Of a DNA stretch of 64,000 bases, positions 51,878-61,596 are shown one piece after another. Source of the stretch: CAVYOD01 sp963770045. Lineage in GTDB: Bacteria > Acidobacteriota > Aminicenantia > Aminicenantales > CAVYOD01. The first letter of the stretch is position 1, and each line of letters begins with the position of its first letter. The notes beneath the pieces are model-generated. The model was not told the origin of the DNA, ran no database searches, and was given only the letters and a program-made list of their open reading frames with translations. The position numbers and the translations under genes are program-made. Location: the NCBI GenBank assembly GCA_963770045.1, contig CAVYOD010000023.1:62001-126000 (forward strand), in the 5' to 3' direction.

Positions 51878-52609
51878 TTAATAGAGGCAAAAATCCTCGC
51901 CCAAGTAGTTCCTCCGGACCTCTGGCGAGGCGATCAATTCCGGCGGTTTCCCTTCCATAATGATCCGGCCTTTGTCGATGATATAAGCCCGGTCGGTGAT
52001 CCGGAGAGCTTCCCGGACGCTGTGATCCGTCAGGAGAAGTCCAAGCCCTCTCCGTTTGAGGGAGACGATGATTTCCTGCAGGTCATTGATGGCCAGCGGG
52101 TCTATGCCGGTGAAAGGCTCATCGAGCAGGATGAACTCGGGCCTGGTCATCATCGCCCTGGCAATCTCCAGCCGCCGCCGCTCCCCTCCGGACAGGGTAT
52201 AGGCCTTGGCTTTGGCCAGTTTTTCCAGTCCGAACTCCTTGAGAGCCTGGGCGATATCCCCGTTTTCTCTTCGGGATTGGGAATCGGGAAAGACCTCTAG
52301 AATGGCCAGCAGATTATCTTCCACGCTGAGCCTTCTGAAGGCGGAGGGTTCCTGGGGGAGCAAGCACATCCCCTTCTGAGCCCTCAGGTACATGGGAAGC
52401 CCGGTGATCTCTTCCCCATGAAGAAAGATCCTGCCGGAATCTTCCGGGACAAGGCCAAGAATCATCGAAAAGGTCGTCGTCTTGCCGGCCCCGTTCGGCC
52501 CTAGGAGCCCGACGACTTCTCCGCCCTGGACCTCGACGGAAACATCATCCACCACTTTCTTCTGGTGATAGGACTTGCTCAGGCTGACGGCTTTCAGAGA
52601 ATTGTTCAT
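51878..52609 (-). CDS. lptB: LPS export ABC transporter ATPase LptB
   Basis: A 243-aa ATPase of the Lpt machine that extracts LPS from the inner membrane. LLGPNGAGKTTTFSMILGLV is Walker A, YTLSGGERRRLEIARAM the ABC signature, and FILLDEPFTGIDPLAI Walker B with its D-loop; LTDHSVREALRITDRAYI is the H-loop typical of LptB. Its start overlaps the stop of the lptCA gene by 4 bases. The permease genes lptF and lptG are not in the window. Confidence 0.95.
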   Translation of the reverse strand: MNNSLKAVSLSKSYHQKKVVDDVSVEVQGGEVVGLLGPNGAGKTTTFSMILGLVPEDSGRIFLHGEEITGLPMYLRAQKGMCLLPQEPSAFRRLSVEDNLLAILEVFPDSQSRRENGDIAQALKEFGLEKLAKAKAYTLSGGERRRLEIARAMMTRPEFILLDEPFTGIDPLAINDLQEIIVSLKRRGLGLLLTDHSVREALRITDRAYIIDKGRIIMEGKPPELIASPEVRRNYLGEDFCLY

Positions 52610-54517
52610 TTCTCACGTTTGATGACTGTTGCCGACCTTTCCCGCTCCAGGTTTTCGACCCGGATTCTACCATCCGACAGATAAAAAGTCAATTTGTCCC
52701 CCTTGGTCTCTCCCTTGCTTTTGTCAAGCAGCTGGGGGCTTCCGGTGAGGACAATCGTCTCGTCAGCCAGGTTGTAAAAGGCCTGCTTTCCCGTTCCCTC
52801 TTTCGATTCCTGCTGGATTACGACATTATCTCTGGCCTCGATCGCTTTCATCTTACCGTCCTCCTCCTTGAGGATGACAGACATCGTCCTCGCGGACATG
52901 GAATAGTTCTTGATCAGGAGGCTGCACGAATTCACGAAAGAAAGGACTCGGTCCTTGGGTTTGTAGTTCATGATATTGCCCGATATCTCGACTTTTTCCT
53001 CTGGTTCGTTTTCTTTCGGCTTGTGGGGGAAGGTCGTCCTGACCGCTCCGGCCGAACGGATTTCTCCGCTTTCTTTAAAAAGCGTCAGTTCCTGGGCCAC
53101 GATCATGTTTTTTTCTTGCCAGACTCGAATATCGCCGCTAAAAATAAAACGCTCCGGGTTGCCCAAATATCTCAGACTCCGGGTGGTCACGAAGAGAGCC
53201 TGATTGCCGGAAAAAAAGCCGGGAGGCCGTTTATCCGCGGTCTTCGGTTTCAAGACAGCCTTGACATCTCCGGAGGCGCTGATGTCGTCGTTCTTGAGAA
53301 AGAGGGCGATCTCTGATGCCTGGAGGTCGCTCTCAGGGGATGTGAAACCGGCCGGAGCCTGAGGACCGCCCTTGACCCGAAGCTCGAGTCTCTTTGCCCC
53401 GAAGGACATTTCCTCTCCGCTCGCCCGGCGCAACTCCTGCCCGTCCTTGTCTTTATCGACCATCGCGACTTGCCGGAGCCCCCTAAAGCCCCGGAGCTCG
53501 CCAGCTTCATCAAAAGAGAATTCCGACGACTGAGACAGGAGCTCGGTCCAGGCGCCTGATTCGGAGTGCAGTATCAAGCGGGAATCACCCCGGGTCTCCA
53601 TGAAGCGGACCTTGGAGGATTTCTTGAACATCTTGAGGTCCACCTCCTCGGCCTCGACTTCCCTTCTCTTGCTCTGGAGCAAGACCGAGGAGCCGCTCGA
53701 AGGTGTCCGTTGGGGCTGGACGTCCGAGATCAGCTCCAGCCGGACTTTGCCTTTCAGGTGCAGCTCTGTCAGAAAGTTTTCGTCCGTGGACAAAGCAAAA
53801 TTTAGGCTCTGGCAGGAGCCCCCACTTTCTCCGGAATGAAACTCGATTAGGCCCTCGCCTTCGCCTTGGTGTCCTTTGCGGCTATAGACGAGCTTTTGGC
53901 CTCGCACGGAAAGACGGTCGTGTGGTCTTTTGCTCGGGCTTGGGTTTGACCTCCAGTCGAACCCCTTCTTCGAGTGTCAGGGTTTGGTCCGCCCGAGTGT
54001 AGAGAAGGTTCCGGGAAAAACCGTTGAGCCTCTGAGAGGAGATACCAACACCCTTGTCCGACCTGAAGATTTCCGTCTTCTTATCATAATCGAAAAACTC
54101 GGAGACAAGCGTCAGGTCCTTGTCCTGAATCTTAACCTTTCCGGTCAGGACAAAGTGATTTCCCTCCTGGTCGTAGGCCACCTGGTCGGCGAAGATCATG
54201 GTCTTCTGTCCTCCCTTGTGGCCGAAATCGACGACCTCGACGCTGCCTTCGAGGTGATTCAGCTTGTCCTCTCCGACATAAAACCTGTTCGCCCGGAGCT
54301 CGATGTTTCCCTTGCCGCCCTTGAACTCGAAATGCTCGATCTTTTCTTTCTGGTCGATCTTCAGAGGACCGATGTCGGCCGATTGCCGGGGCGGCCTAGA
54401 TTTTTCTCCAAAGTGAGTCACGAGATAGACCAGGATGATCGTTACAATACCGAGGAGGAGGGCGAGGATCGCCATTCTCAGGGTCCGGGTCAGCCTGAAC
54501 TTCGTCCTTTCGCGCAT
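52606..54517 (-). CDS. LptC-LptA-like fused periplasmic protein, one frame break
   Basis: About 636 aa in one reading after removal of one base near 53911. The N-terminus has a single membrane anchor (MAILALLLGIVTIILVYLV) as in LptC, then repeated OstA/LptA-type beta-jellyroll segments: ANRFYVGEDKLNHLEGSVEV, DQEGNHFVLTGKVKIQDKDL, KNDDISASGDVKAVLKPK, YLGNPERFIFSGDIRVWQEK and RVLSFVNSCSLLIKN. Ordinary LptC is about 190 aa and LptA about 180, so this looks like a fused bridge spanning several jellyrolls. It lies between recJ and lptB and overlaps lptB by 4 bases. It should carry LPS across the periplasm. Confidence 0.82.
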
Positions 54518-54525
54518 GCCCGATT

Positions 54526-56223
54526 CTAGGTCCTGATGTCTTCCAAAGACAGAGAGACTTTTTCTTCCCCCATGTACTCGGAGAACTGGAGAGAGTAGGC
54601 GATATCGATTTCATCTCCTTTTTTGATCGCCGCTGCCCAGTCGGCTTTATCCCAGCCCAGCGCTTCGACCGTCCTCCCACTCTGTTTGACCAGAAACTTG
54701 GCGTGCTTGCCTTGGATCGTCTGAGGAGGGCTCGCCACTTTCACTCTCTCGGTCATGAACACCGGCTTGGGGTTTCCCATTCCAAACGGCCAGAGGAGGA
54801 CATAGTCCTTGAGGAGTACGGGCTGGATTTCCTCGAGACACAACCGCGTATCGATCGGTATTTTCCTTTGGAGGTCCGCGTCGGTGATCCGGGCGGCCGC
54901 GAGTTCATTGACCAACGCCCTGAACGAGCTCATCCGGTCGCGTTCGAGGGAACAACCGACGGCATAGGTGTGGCCGCCGTAGTTGATGAACAGGTGCCGG
55001 CACTGGTCCAGGCAATCGATCATCGAGAATTCGCTGATGCTCCTGCCCGAGCCGAAGGCCTTTCCGTCCTCATAGGCAAAGAGAAGCACCGGAAGGTGAA
55101 AGGCGTCTTTCAGCCGCGCGGCCACGATTCCGATGACACCACGGTGCCATTCCTCACAGCCCATGACCAGGAAACGGTACCGTTTTTCGAGCGCTCTGGT
55201 TCTGATCGTCTGGGCGGCCTGTTTGAAAATCCGCTCCTCGGTCGATTGTCTTTTCCTGTTCAGGGTCTCCAGCCGGCTGACAATATCGAGGCATTCCTCC
55301 GGGGATTTTGAAAAAAAGAGCCGGACCGCGAGGTCGGTCATCCCCATCCGGCCGGCCGCGTTGATCCTCGGCCCAATCCTGAATCCGACGTCCCCTTCGG
55401 AAACCCGTTTGTTCACGAGTCCACAGGAATCGAGCAGCGTTCTCAAGCCCAGGTTGACGACAGTTTCAAGGCCCTTGAGTCCGTATTTTGCCAGAAGCCT
55501 GTTCTCGCCCCTCAATTCCACCACATCGGCGATGGTCCCGATGGCCACCAACTTGATATAATGCGGAATCAGACGCGACCGGCGCGCGTCCTCAAAGAGG
55601 GCCTGGATCAATTTGAAAACGACGCCGACTCCGGCGAGTCCCTTATCCGGGTAGCCGTTCGCCTCGAGCATGGGATTCAGAATTGCGACCGCGGGCGGGA
55701 GTTCGGCTCCAGGACGGTGGTGGTCGGTGATGATGACATCGATTCCTCTGGATTTGGCCTCTCGGACAAACTGGACCGCCTTGACCCCGCAGTCCACGCT
55801 GATCACGAGGCCCGCTCTCTTTTGGGTGACAATATCGATGTGTTCGGTCTTGATTCCGTAGCCATCCTTGAGCCGCTCGGGAATGAAATAGTCGACTTCG
55901 GCGCCGAGCGATTCCAGGGCTTTGTGCAGCATGACCACTGATAAGATTCCATCGACGTCATAATCCCCGAAGATCAGGATCTTCTCCCGGCGGGCAATCG
56001 CCTCTTTTATCCTGAAGACGGACTCCGCCATCCCGGCCATCAGATACGGATCAAAGAGCCCGCTGAGGTCGCCGTAGAGAAACTGGTGGGCACTCTGGGG
56101 GCTGTCGATGTTTCGGTTGACCAAGATCTGGGCGATAGGCAGGGGAATCCCCAGCTCCCTGGATATGACCTCAGATTCAGGCCGCGACGGCCTGAGGATC
56201 CACCGTGAACCGGTCATGGACAC
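54526..56223 (-). CDS. recJ: Single-stranded-DNA-specific exonuclease RecJ
   Basis: A 565-aa DHH-family exonuclease acting 5' to 3' on single-stranded DNA in recombination and mismatch repair. ILIFGDYDVDGILSVVML and VISVDCGVKAVQF hold metal-binding acids, VIITDHHRPGAELPPA is the DHH motif, and FINYGGHTYAVGCSLERD is the GGH motif of the DHHA1 domain, followed by the C-terminal OB fold. The reading starts at a GTG (56223); an ATG two codons later is an alternative. It ends 8 bases before the lptCA start. Confidence 0.93.
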   Translation of the reverse strand: MSMTGSRWILRPSRPESEVISRELGIPLPIAQILVNRNIDSPQSAHQFLYGDLSGLFDPYLMAGMAESVFRIKEAIARREKILIFGDYDVDGILSVVMLHKALESLGAEVDYFIPERLKDGYGIKTEHIDIVTQKRAGLVISVDCGVKAVQFVREAKSRGIDVIITDHHRPGAELPPAVAILNPMLEANGYPDKGLAGVGVVFKLIQALFEDARRSRLIPHYIKLVAIGTIADVVELRGENRLLAKYGLKGLETVVNLGLRTLLDSCGLVNKRVSEGDVGFRIGPRINAAGRMGMTDLAVRLFFSKSPEECLDIVSRLETLNRKRQSTEERIFKQAAQTIRTRALEKRYRFLVMGCEEWHRGVIGIVAARLKDAFHLPVLLFAYEDGKAFGSGRSISEFSMIDCLDQCRHLFINYGGHTYAVGCSLERDRMSSFRALVNELAAARITDADLQRKIPIDTRLCLEEIQPVLLKDYVLLWPFGMGNPKPVFMTERVKVASPPQTIQGKHAKFLVKQSGRTVEALGWDKADWAAAIKKGDEIDIAYSLQFSEYMGEEKVSLSLEDIRT

Positions 56224-56229
56224 GGCTTA

Positions 56230-56258
56230 AATCTAACACAATCAAGGACAATCCTCAA
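56230..56258 (-). promoter_or_regulatory. Possible recJ promoter close to the start codon
   Basis: On the minus strand TTGAGG (56253-56258) and TAGATT (56230-56235) are 17 bases apart. Six bases separate the -10 box from the GTG at 56223, or 12 from the ATG at 56217. Confidence 0.4.
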
Positions 56259-56310
56259 ATCGCGAAGACGTCTCCGTTCCCCGTCCGTTCTTTGTCCGCC
56301 GAAAACACTT

Positions 56311-56437
56311 AGGAATGAGCGGTCAGGAGTAAGCGGTTCAATATCAAAAAGAACCATCAATAAGAATAGCTCCTTACCCCTTACTCCTCACCCCTTACCA
56401 TTACTGCTATTTTGACGAGATAGACGAGATAGACGGT
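56311..56437. repeat. Palindromic intergenic repeat, copy J
   Basis: AATGAGCGGTCAGGAGTAAG (56313-56332), an A/T centre (about 56337-56372), inverse heptads CCTTACCCCTTACTCCTCAC (56373-56392) and CCCTTACC, then a right outer arm of GACGAGATAGACGAGATAGA (56414-56433). The left outer arm is missing. It lies between the divergent recJ and ftsY genes. Confidence 0.65.
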
Positions 56438-56458
56438 TATGAATATAATATTCATGCC

Positions 56459-57352
56459 GTGCTGGGAAATCTGAAGGAAAAACTGGCCAGGACCCGACAG
56501 GTTTTTCGGGACAAGCTCGAGACCTTCCTTCAAGGCAGCAGACAGAGTGAAGAAATCCTCGATGAGATAACTGAGCTCTTGATCCTGGCGGACGTCGGAA
56601 TCGGGACAACCGAAAAGATCATCGGCGACCTCAAGGACAAGATTAAGAAAGATAGCTCATTCCCGGTGGTCCAGGCTCTTCTCAAGGAGGAGCTGGTGAG
56701 GATCCTTTCGTTGTATCCTCCTGAAGTGGCCCGGAATTCGGCCCCGATGGTGGTCATGATGGTCGGAGTGAACGGGGGAGGCAAAACGACCTCCCTGGCC
56801 AAGCTCGCCTTTGCCTCGAAAAATGAGGGAAAAAAGGTGATGATGGTGGCAGCCGATACATTCCGGGCGGCGGCTCCAGAGCAGCTCGCCCTCTGGGGGA
56901 AAAGGCTGAATATCCAGGTCGTCAGGGGCCAGTACGGTGCGGACCCGGCCTCGGTCGTCTATGATGCGGTCCAATCCTTCAAGATCCACGGGTTTGACAT
57001 CCTGCTCATCGACACGGCCGGCAGGATTCACACCAATGCCAACTTGATGAACGAGCTCGAAAAGGTCAAACGGATCATTGCCCGGGAGATCAGCGGGGCG
57101 CCGCACGAGATCCTGCTCGTCCTGGATTCGACCATCGGCCAGAATGCCATCGTCCAGGCTAGGGAATTCCTGAAGTTCTCAGGCATCACCGGGATTTTCC
57201 TGACCAAGCTCGATGGCACGGCCAAAGGAGGAAGCGTTATCAGCATCGTTGCCGAGCTGGGGCTTCCGGTCAAATTCATCGGAGTGGGAGAGAGTGAAGA
57301 GGATATGCTGCCTTTTTCTCCCCAGAATTTCGTCGACGCCCTCCTCTCATGA
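56459..57352 (+). CDS. ftsY: Signal recognition particle receptor FtsY
   Basis: A 297-aa NG-domain GTPase that docks the signal recognition particle at the membrane. The N domain begins almost at once (LKEKLARTRQVFRDKLE), so the acidic A domain of E. coli is absent, as in many bacteria. The G domain has MVGVNGGGKTTSLAKLAF (P-loop, with GGGKTT), VAADTFRAAAPEQL, LIDTAGRIHTNANLM and FLTKLDGTAKGG. The start is a GTG at 56459. The stop overlaps the ribD start (ATGA), an unusual pairing with riboflavin synthesis. Confidence 0.94.
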   Translation: MLGNLKEKLARTRQVFRDKLETFLQGSRQSEEILDEITELLILADVGIGTTEKIIGDLKDKIKKDSSFPVVQALLKEELVRILSLYPPEVARNSAPMVVMMVGVNGGGKTTSLAKLAFASKNEGKKVMMVAADTFRAAAPEQLALWGKRLNIQVVRGQYGADPASVVYDAVQSFKIHGFDILLIDTAGRIHTNANLMNELEKVKRIIAREISGAPHEILLVLDSTIGQNAIVQAREFLKFSGITGIFLTKLDGTAKGGSVISIVAELGLPVKFIGVGESEEDMLPFSPQNFVDALLS

Positions 57353-58449
57353 ATAACTCAAAGGATCTGGCTTTCCTCGAAATGGCCTACGGCCTGGCTG
57401 AAAAGGCCAGGGGACGGGTGAGTCCCAATCCTCTGGTCGGAGCGCTGGTCGTCCGCGCAGGAGCCATCGTTGGCCATGGCTACCACGAGGAGGCCGGAAA
57501 ACCGCACGCCGAAGTGATCGCCCTGGGCAGGGCGGGGGGCTTGGCCAAAAAAGCAACCGCCTATATCACTCTCGAACCCTGTGTCCATTGGGGCAGGACT
57601 CCGCCCTGCGTAGACAGCCTTCTCCGGGCCCGGTTGAAAAGAGTCGTCGTTTCCGCCCTGGACCCGAACCCACTTGTCTATAGGAAGGGAATCCGAAAAC
57701 TAAAGCAGGCCGGTGTGGACGTCTCCCTCGGGCTCCTCCAGGAAAAGAATAGCCGCCTCAATGAGACCTATATTAAATACATAACCCAAAAGCTACCGTT
57801 CGTCACTCTTAAAGCGGCGCTGACCTTGGACGGTCGGATGGCGACCAGGCGCTTCGATTCCCGCTGGATATCTTCCCCTGCCACGCGCGAATATGTTCAT
57901 CTCCTGCGCGGAGAATACGACGCCATTATGGTCGGAATCCAGACCGTTCTGCACGATGACCCCCTCCTGACTGTGCGTCATCCCAATTGGGGAGAGAAAC
58001 GACTGACAAGGATCATCCTGGACTCTCGCCTCCGTTTCCCTTTGAAGGCCAGGATGTTATCGACCCTGGGTGAGGGCAAACTGATCATCTTTACCCTGGA
58101 CGGGGTCTCCACGAGGAAGGCGGGTTTGTTGACGGATAGAGGAGTTGAGGTTGTCCCCCTTCGCGGTCATTCCGGAATGATTGATCTCCGCGACGTCATA
58201 GGATGGCTTGGGCGGAGGGAGGTCTCCAGCCTTCTGGTCGAGGGGGGAAGCCGTCTTATGACCTCCCTCCTCGAACAAAAGCTGGCGGACAAGGTTTATT
58301 TGACCGTCTCTCCCAAAATCACCGGAGGCGATCAGGCTCTTCCTTTCTTGGGAGGAAGGGGCGTTGATTTCATCAAGGATTCCATCCGCCTGAAAAATCC
58401 GCGCTCCTTCCGGGTCGAGGACGACATCATCATCGAAGGATATCTCTAA
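57349..58449 (+). CDS. ribD: Bifunctional riboflavin deaminase/reductase RibD
   Basis: A 366-aa enzyme carrying out the second and third steps from GTP to riboflavin. The deaminase domain (1-~145) has HAEVIALGRAGG and TLEPCVHWGRTPPCVD for zinc and proton transfer. The reductase domain (~146-366) has FVTLKAALTLDGRMATR, SSPATREYVHLLR and LLVEGGSRLMTSLLEQKLAD, the NADPH and substrate motifs. Length is normal. It overlaps ftsY at its start and ribE at its end (TAATG). Confidence 0.94.
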   Translation: MNNSKDLAFLEMAYGLAEKARGRVSPNPLVGALVVRAGAIVGHGYHEEAGKPHAEVIALGRAGGLAKKATAYITLEPCVHWGRTPPCVDSLLRARLKRVVVSALDPNPLVYRKGIRKLKQAGVDVSLGLLQEKNSRLNETYIKYITQKLPFVTLKAALTLDGRMATRRFDSRWISSPATREYVHLLRGEYDAIMVGIQTVLHDDPLLTVRHPNWGEKRLTRIILDSRLRFPLKARMLSTLGEGKLIIFTLDGVSTRKAGLLTDRGVEVVPLRGHSGMIDLRDVIGWLGRREVSSLLVEGGSRLMTSLLEQKLADKVYLTVSPKITGGDQALPFLGGRGVDFIKDSIRLKNPRSFRVEDDIIIEGYL

Positions 58450-59045
58450 TGTTTACAGGAATCATCAGTCATCTCGGGGTCTTTAAAAACTACGGCCGGG
58501 GAAAACAAGAGATGCTTATCGGTGCTCCCACCCTGGCCGCGCAGATCGAGCCCGGCGATAGCCTGGCCGTGAACGGCGTCTGCCTGACTCTCGTCCGCAA
58601 AGAAGCCAAGGGGCTCGTCTTCAACCTCTCCCAGGAGACCCTCGGCATATCGAACCTGGGTCTGTTGCGGCCGGGGGAAGAGTTGAATCTGGAGCCTCCG
58701 ATCTCACTCCAGACGCCCCTGAGCGGTCATTTGGTCGCCGGCCACATCGACGGCCGGGGGAAGGTCTTGAAATCGATCCCCCGCCAGCCGGGACGAAGGC
58801 TGACGATCAGTTTCCCGGTCCGCCTCCGGCCTTTTTTCATCCCCAAAGGGTCGGTAGCGATCAACGGCGTCAGCCTCACCCTGGCCGGCCTGGGTCCTTC
58901 CTCGTTAGAGGTCGAAATTATCCCTATCACATTGAAAAACAGCAACTTAGGGAGACTCAAATCCGGAGACGAAGTCAACATAGAATGTGACATGATCGGG
59001 AAATACGTGTATAATCGAGTCGTGCCATCGTCGCGAAGAGCATGA
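58449..59045 (+). CDS. ribE: Riboflavin synthase alpha subunit
   Basis: A 198-aa protein that dismutates two lumazines into riboflavin. MFTGIISHLG is the family start, and the two homologous halves each carry a xNGVxLT motif (LAVNGVCLTLV and VAINGVSLTLAG); HLVAGHIDGRGKVLKSI joins them. It functions as a trimer in the cytoplasm. The ribH gene for lumazine synthase, its substrate source, is not found next to it in the window. Confidence 0.94.
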   Translation: MFTGIISHLGVFKNYGRGKQEMLIGAPTLAAQIEPGDSLAVNGVCLTLVRKEAKGLVFNLSQETLGISNLGLLRPGEELNLEPPISLQTPLSGHLVAGHIDGRGKVLKSIPRQPGRRLTISFPVRLRPFFIPKGSVAINGVSLTLAGLGPSSLEVEIIPITLKNSNLGRLKSGDEVNIECDMIGKYVYNRVVPSSRRA

Positions 59046-59100
59046 AGAGACGGCGCAGAGTGCGGCAAAGCAACGACGACCGGACTTTTTAGGTTAGGTC

Positions 59101-60318
59101 ATGGAAAAAAAGATAAAAACAGCCCCTGTCGAACAGGCCCTCAAAGCGGTCAAGGAGGGCCATTTGGTTATCATTGTGGATGACGAAGACCGCGAAAACG
59201 AAGGCGACCTGATGGTCGCGGCAGAAAAGGTCACTCCCGACATTATCAATTTCATGACCAAGAACGGCCGGGGACTCATTTGCCTTCCCTTAACCCGGGA
59301 GAGGCTCGAAGAGCTCCAGCTGCCCCTGATGGTCATGGACAATACGGCCCGTTTCGAAACGGCCTTCACGGTCTCGATCGACGCCAAGGAAGGCATCTCG
59401 ACCGGCATCTCAGCCTACGACCGTGCCAAGACGATCCAGGCTGCGATCGACCCCCAGACAAAACCTTCCGACCTGGCCCGACCCGGCCACATCTTCCCTC
59501 TCCGGGCGAGAGAGGGCGGCGTTCTGGCCAGGGCCGGCCAGACTGAAGCGGCGGTTGACCTCGCCCGTTTGGCAGGTCTCAAGCCGGCTGGGGTGATCTG
59601 TGAAATCATGAACGAAGACGGGACCATGGCCAGGATGCCTGAGCTCGAAAATTTCAGCCTGACAAATGACATCCCTGTCCTGACCATCGCCGACTTGATC
59701 AAATACCGGCTCAAGCATGAGAGCCTGGTCCAAAAGGTGGACGAAGCGGACCTGCCGACCAAATACGGCGATTTCCGAATTGTCATCTTTGAGGACATCA
59801 TTCACCATGAGAACCATGTTGCGCTGACCAAGGGCAAGCTCAATTGGGATGAGCCGACCCTGGTCAGGGCCCACTCCCAGTGCCTGACCGGGGACACTTT
59901 CGGCTCGTCTCGCTGCGATTGCGGAGAGCAGCTCCACCGGGCTATGGAGATGGTCAGTGCCGAGGGAAAAGGCGTCATCCTCTACATCCTCAATCATGAA
60001 GGACGCGGCATCGGGCTGAACAATAAGATCAGGGCTTATGCTATCCAGGACCGGGGAGCCGACACCGTGGAAGCCAATCGCGAGCTGGGATTTAAGCCTG
60101 ATCAGAGGGATTACGGCATTGGAGCCCAGATCCTGGTTGCCTTGGGAATCAACAAGCTCCGCTTGATCACCAACAATCCCCGCAAATTCATCGGCCTGAC
60201 CGGCTACGGACTGGAGATCGTCGACCGCGTTCCGCTGGAAATCCCGCCCAACAAATGCAATCTGAAATACCTCAAAACCAAAAAAGAAAAGCTGGGCCAT
60301 ATCCTGGATATGGTTTGA
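59101..60318 (+). CDS. ribBA: DHBP synthase/GTP cyclohydrolase II RibBA
   Basis: A 405-aa bifunctional enzyme supplying both riboflavin precursors. The N-terminal half is DHBP synthase (VDDEDRENEGDLMVAAEKVT, ISAYDRAKTIQAAID, RPGHIFPLRAREGGVL). The C-terminal half is GTP cyclohydrolase II, with zinc cysteines in LTGDTFGSSRCDCGEQLHRA, then LNHEGRGIGLNNKIRAYAIQ and LITNNPRKFIGL. It begins 55 bases after ribE and closes the rib set here. No FMN riboswitch was recognised upstream of ribD, ribE or ribBA. Confidence 0.94.
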   Translation: MEKKIKTAPVEQALKAVKEGHLVIIVDDEDRENEGDLMVAAEKVTPDIINFMTKNGRGLICLPLTRERLEELQLPLMVMDNTARFETAFTVSIDAKEGISTGISAYDRAKTIQAAIDPQTKPSDLARPGHIFPLRAREGGVLARAGQTEAAVDLARLAGLKPAGVICEIMNEDGTMARMPELENFSLTNDIPVLTIADLIKYRLKHESLVQKVDEADLPTKYGDFRIVIFEDIIHHENHVALTKGKLNWDEPTLVRAHSQCLTGDTFGSSRCDCGEQLHRAMEMVSAEGKGVILYILNHEGRGIGLNNKIRAYAIQDRGADTVEANRELGFKPDQRDYGIGAQILVALGINKLRLITNNPRKFIGLTGYGLEIVDRVPLEIPPNKCNLKYLKTKKEKLGHILDMV

Positions 60319-60346
60319 AAAACCATAGGCTTGAACCTGAAGAGGC

Positions 60347-61123
60347 ATGGAGCTAAAAGAGTTTCAAGAAAAGTTTAGGTCTCTTCCCTTCCGGGAGGGC
60401 ATCAGGTTCATATATAGGAATATCGAAAGCCTGGCCGAGAAAGAACGGACCCATTTTCTTCTGCCCCTCATTCAGGATGGGAACCATTCTCCGACACTCA
60501 GGGCCGCGGCTCTGAAGTTCTTGCGCCGGACGGAAGGTAACCGCGCCGAAGTCTTTGAAAAGTGCCTCAACGACCGCCATCCGGTTGTGGTCAAGGCAGC
60601 CCAGAAGGCGATGAGAGATTATGAAGCCCAGAACAGCCGGAACGCTCTTATCATCAAGTCCATCTTAGGAAAGATTCAATCGACTCCCGATAAACAGAGG
60701 AGGCTCAGGATCTTGAAGGCGATTGGCAAGCTCCAGGCTTCCTGGGTTCCCAAGGTTCTCCTGGAAGCCTTCGCCGACCCGAGCGAGGACGTCCGTGATC
60801 AGATCGCCGCGATGCTGGGAGAAAGGGAGCCCTTGGACCTTAGCCTTATTTATCCAAAGCTCGTAAAATCTCCCTGGTATGTGAAGAGCACGGCCCTGAA
60901 AGTCCTGGCCTGGAAGAAGAACCCCGATTCGGTCCAAGAGATCGAGCGGATTCTCGGCGACACAAATGTTGACGTCCGCCGGAACGCAACTCTCGCCCTT
61001 GGTGAGATCGGGGGCAAAGAGGCGCTGCGGCTTCTTGTGCGCCTGTCCAAAGACAGGAGTTCCTACGTCCGGACGGCCGCTGAGGCCGCCTTGAGAAATG
61101 CGACCCGAGTGAAGTTTTGTTAG
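60347..61123 (+). CDS. HEAT-repeat protein
   Basis: A 258-aa protein made of HEAT-like alpha-helical repeats, for example HPVVVKAAQKAMRDY, LLEAFADPSEDVRDQIAAML, LGDTNVDVRRNATLALGEIG and LSKDRSSYVRTAAEAALRNA. These form a curved scaffold for protein binding. There is no signal peptide or membrane segment. It starts 28 bases after ribBA and its 3' end faces dtd across 7 bases. No specific partner can be inferred from the sequence. Confidence 0.85.
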   Translation: MELKEFQEKFRSLPFREGIRFIYRNIESLAEKERTHFLLPLIQDGNHSPTLRAAALKFLRRTEGNRAEVFEKCLNDRHPVVVKAAQKAMRDYEAQNSRNALIIKSILGKIQSTPDKQRRLRILKAIGKLQASWVPKVLLEAFADPSEDVRDQIAAMLGEREPLDLSLIYPKLVKSPWYVKSTALKVLAWKKNPDSVQEIERILGDTNVDVRRNATLALGEIGGKEALRLLVRLSKDRSSYVRTAAEAALRNATRVKFC

Positions 61124-61130
61124 ATGAGCC

Positions 61131-61589
61131 TCATTTTGGCTCCAGGGATTGCCTGGAAGTCAGGATGAAGGTAACCGGACCGTCGTTGACAATCAGAACT
61201 TCCATCAAGGCTTGAAAGACGCCGGTTTCGACCTTGATACCCCTCTGTCTGACCGATTCCACGAAGAAGTCAAAGAGTCCCTGAGCTTTCCCGGGCTCCT
61301 CGGCGTTATCGAATCCCGGCCTGCGGCCTTTTCGGACCGAGGCGGCCAGGGTGAACTGGGAAACGGCCAGAACCGTCCCCTGCACTTCCTCCAGGGAAAG
61401 GTTCATCTTCCCCAAATCGTCAGGAAATATCCTGAGCTCAGTGACTTTTCTGGCCAGGAACGCCGCATCCTGCTCGGTATCTCCCTTTTCAATTCCGACC
61501 AAGAGGCAGATCCCCTTCCCCACCTCTCCAACCAGACGGCCTTCCACTTCGACGGAGGCTCTTTTTACTCGTTGCAGGACAATGATCAT
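61131..61589 (-). CDS. dtd: D-aminoacyl-tRNA deacylase
   Basis: A 152-aa Dtd that removes D-amino acids from mischarged tRNA. MIIVLQRVKRASVEVEG is the usual start, so the ATG at 61589 is chosen over a longer in-frame start within repeat sequence. VLAVSQFTLAASVRKGRRPG carries the catalytic SQFTL motif, and VLIVNDGPVTFILTS the NxGPVT cross-subunit Gly-cisPro-like motif. It is convergent with the HEAT gene and diverges from rpsT. Confidence 0.93.
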   Translation of the reverse strand: MIIVLQRVKRASVEVEGRLVGEVGKGICLLVGIEKGDTEQDAAFLARKVTELRIFPDDLGKMNLSLEEVQGTVLAVSQFTLAASVRKGRRPGFDNAEEPGKAQGLFDFFVESVRQRGIKVETGVFQALMEVLIVNDGPVTFILTSRQSLEPK

Positions 61590-61596
61590 GGTAAAC

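Noticed and set aside
51080..52300. A 406-codon open frame on the plus strand
   Set aside because: It runs antisense to rpoN and lptB, both certain.
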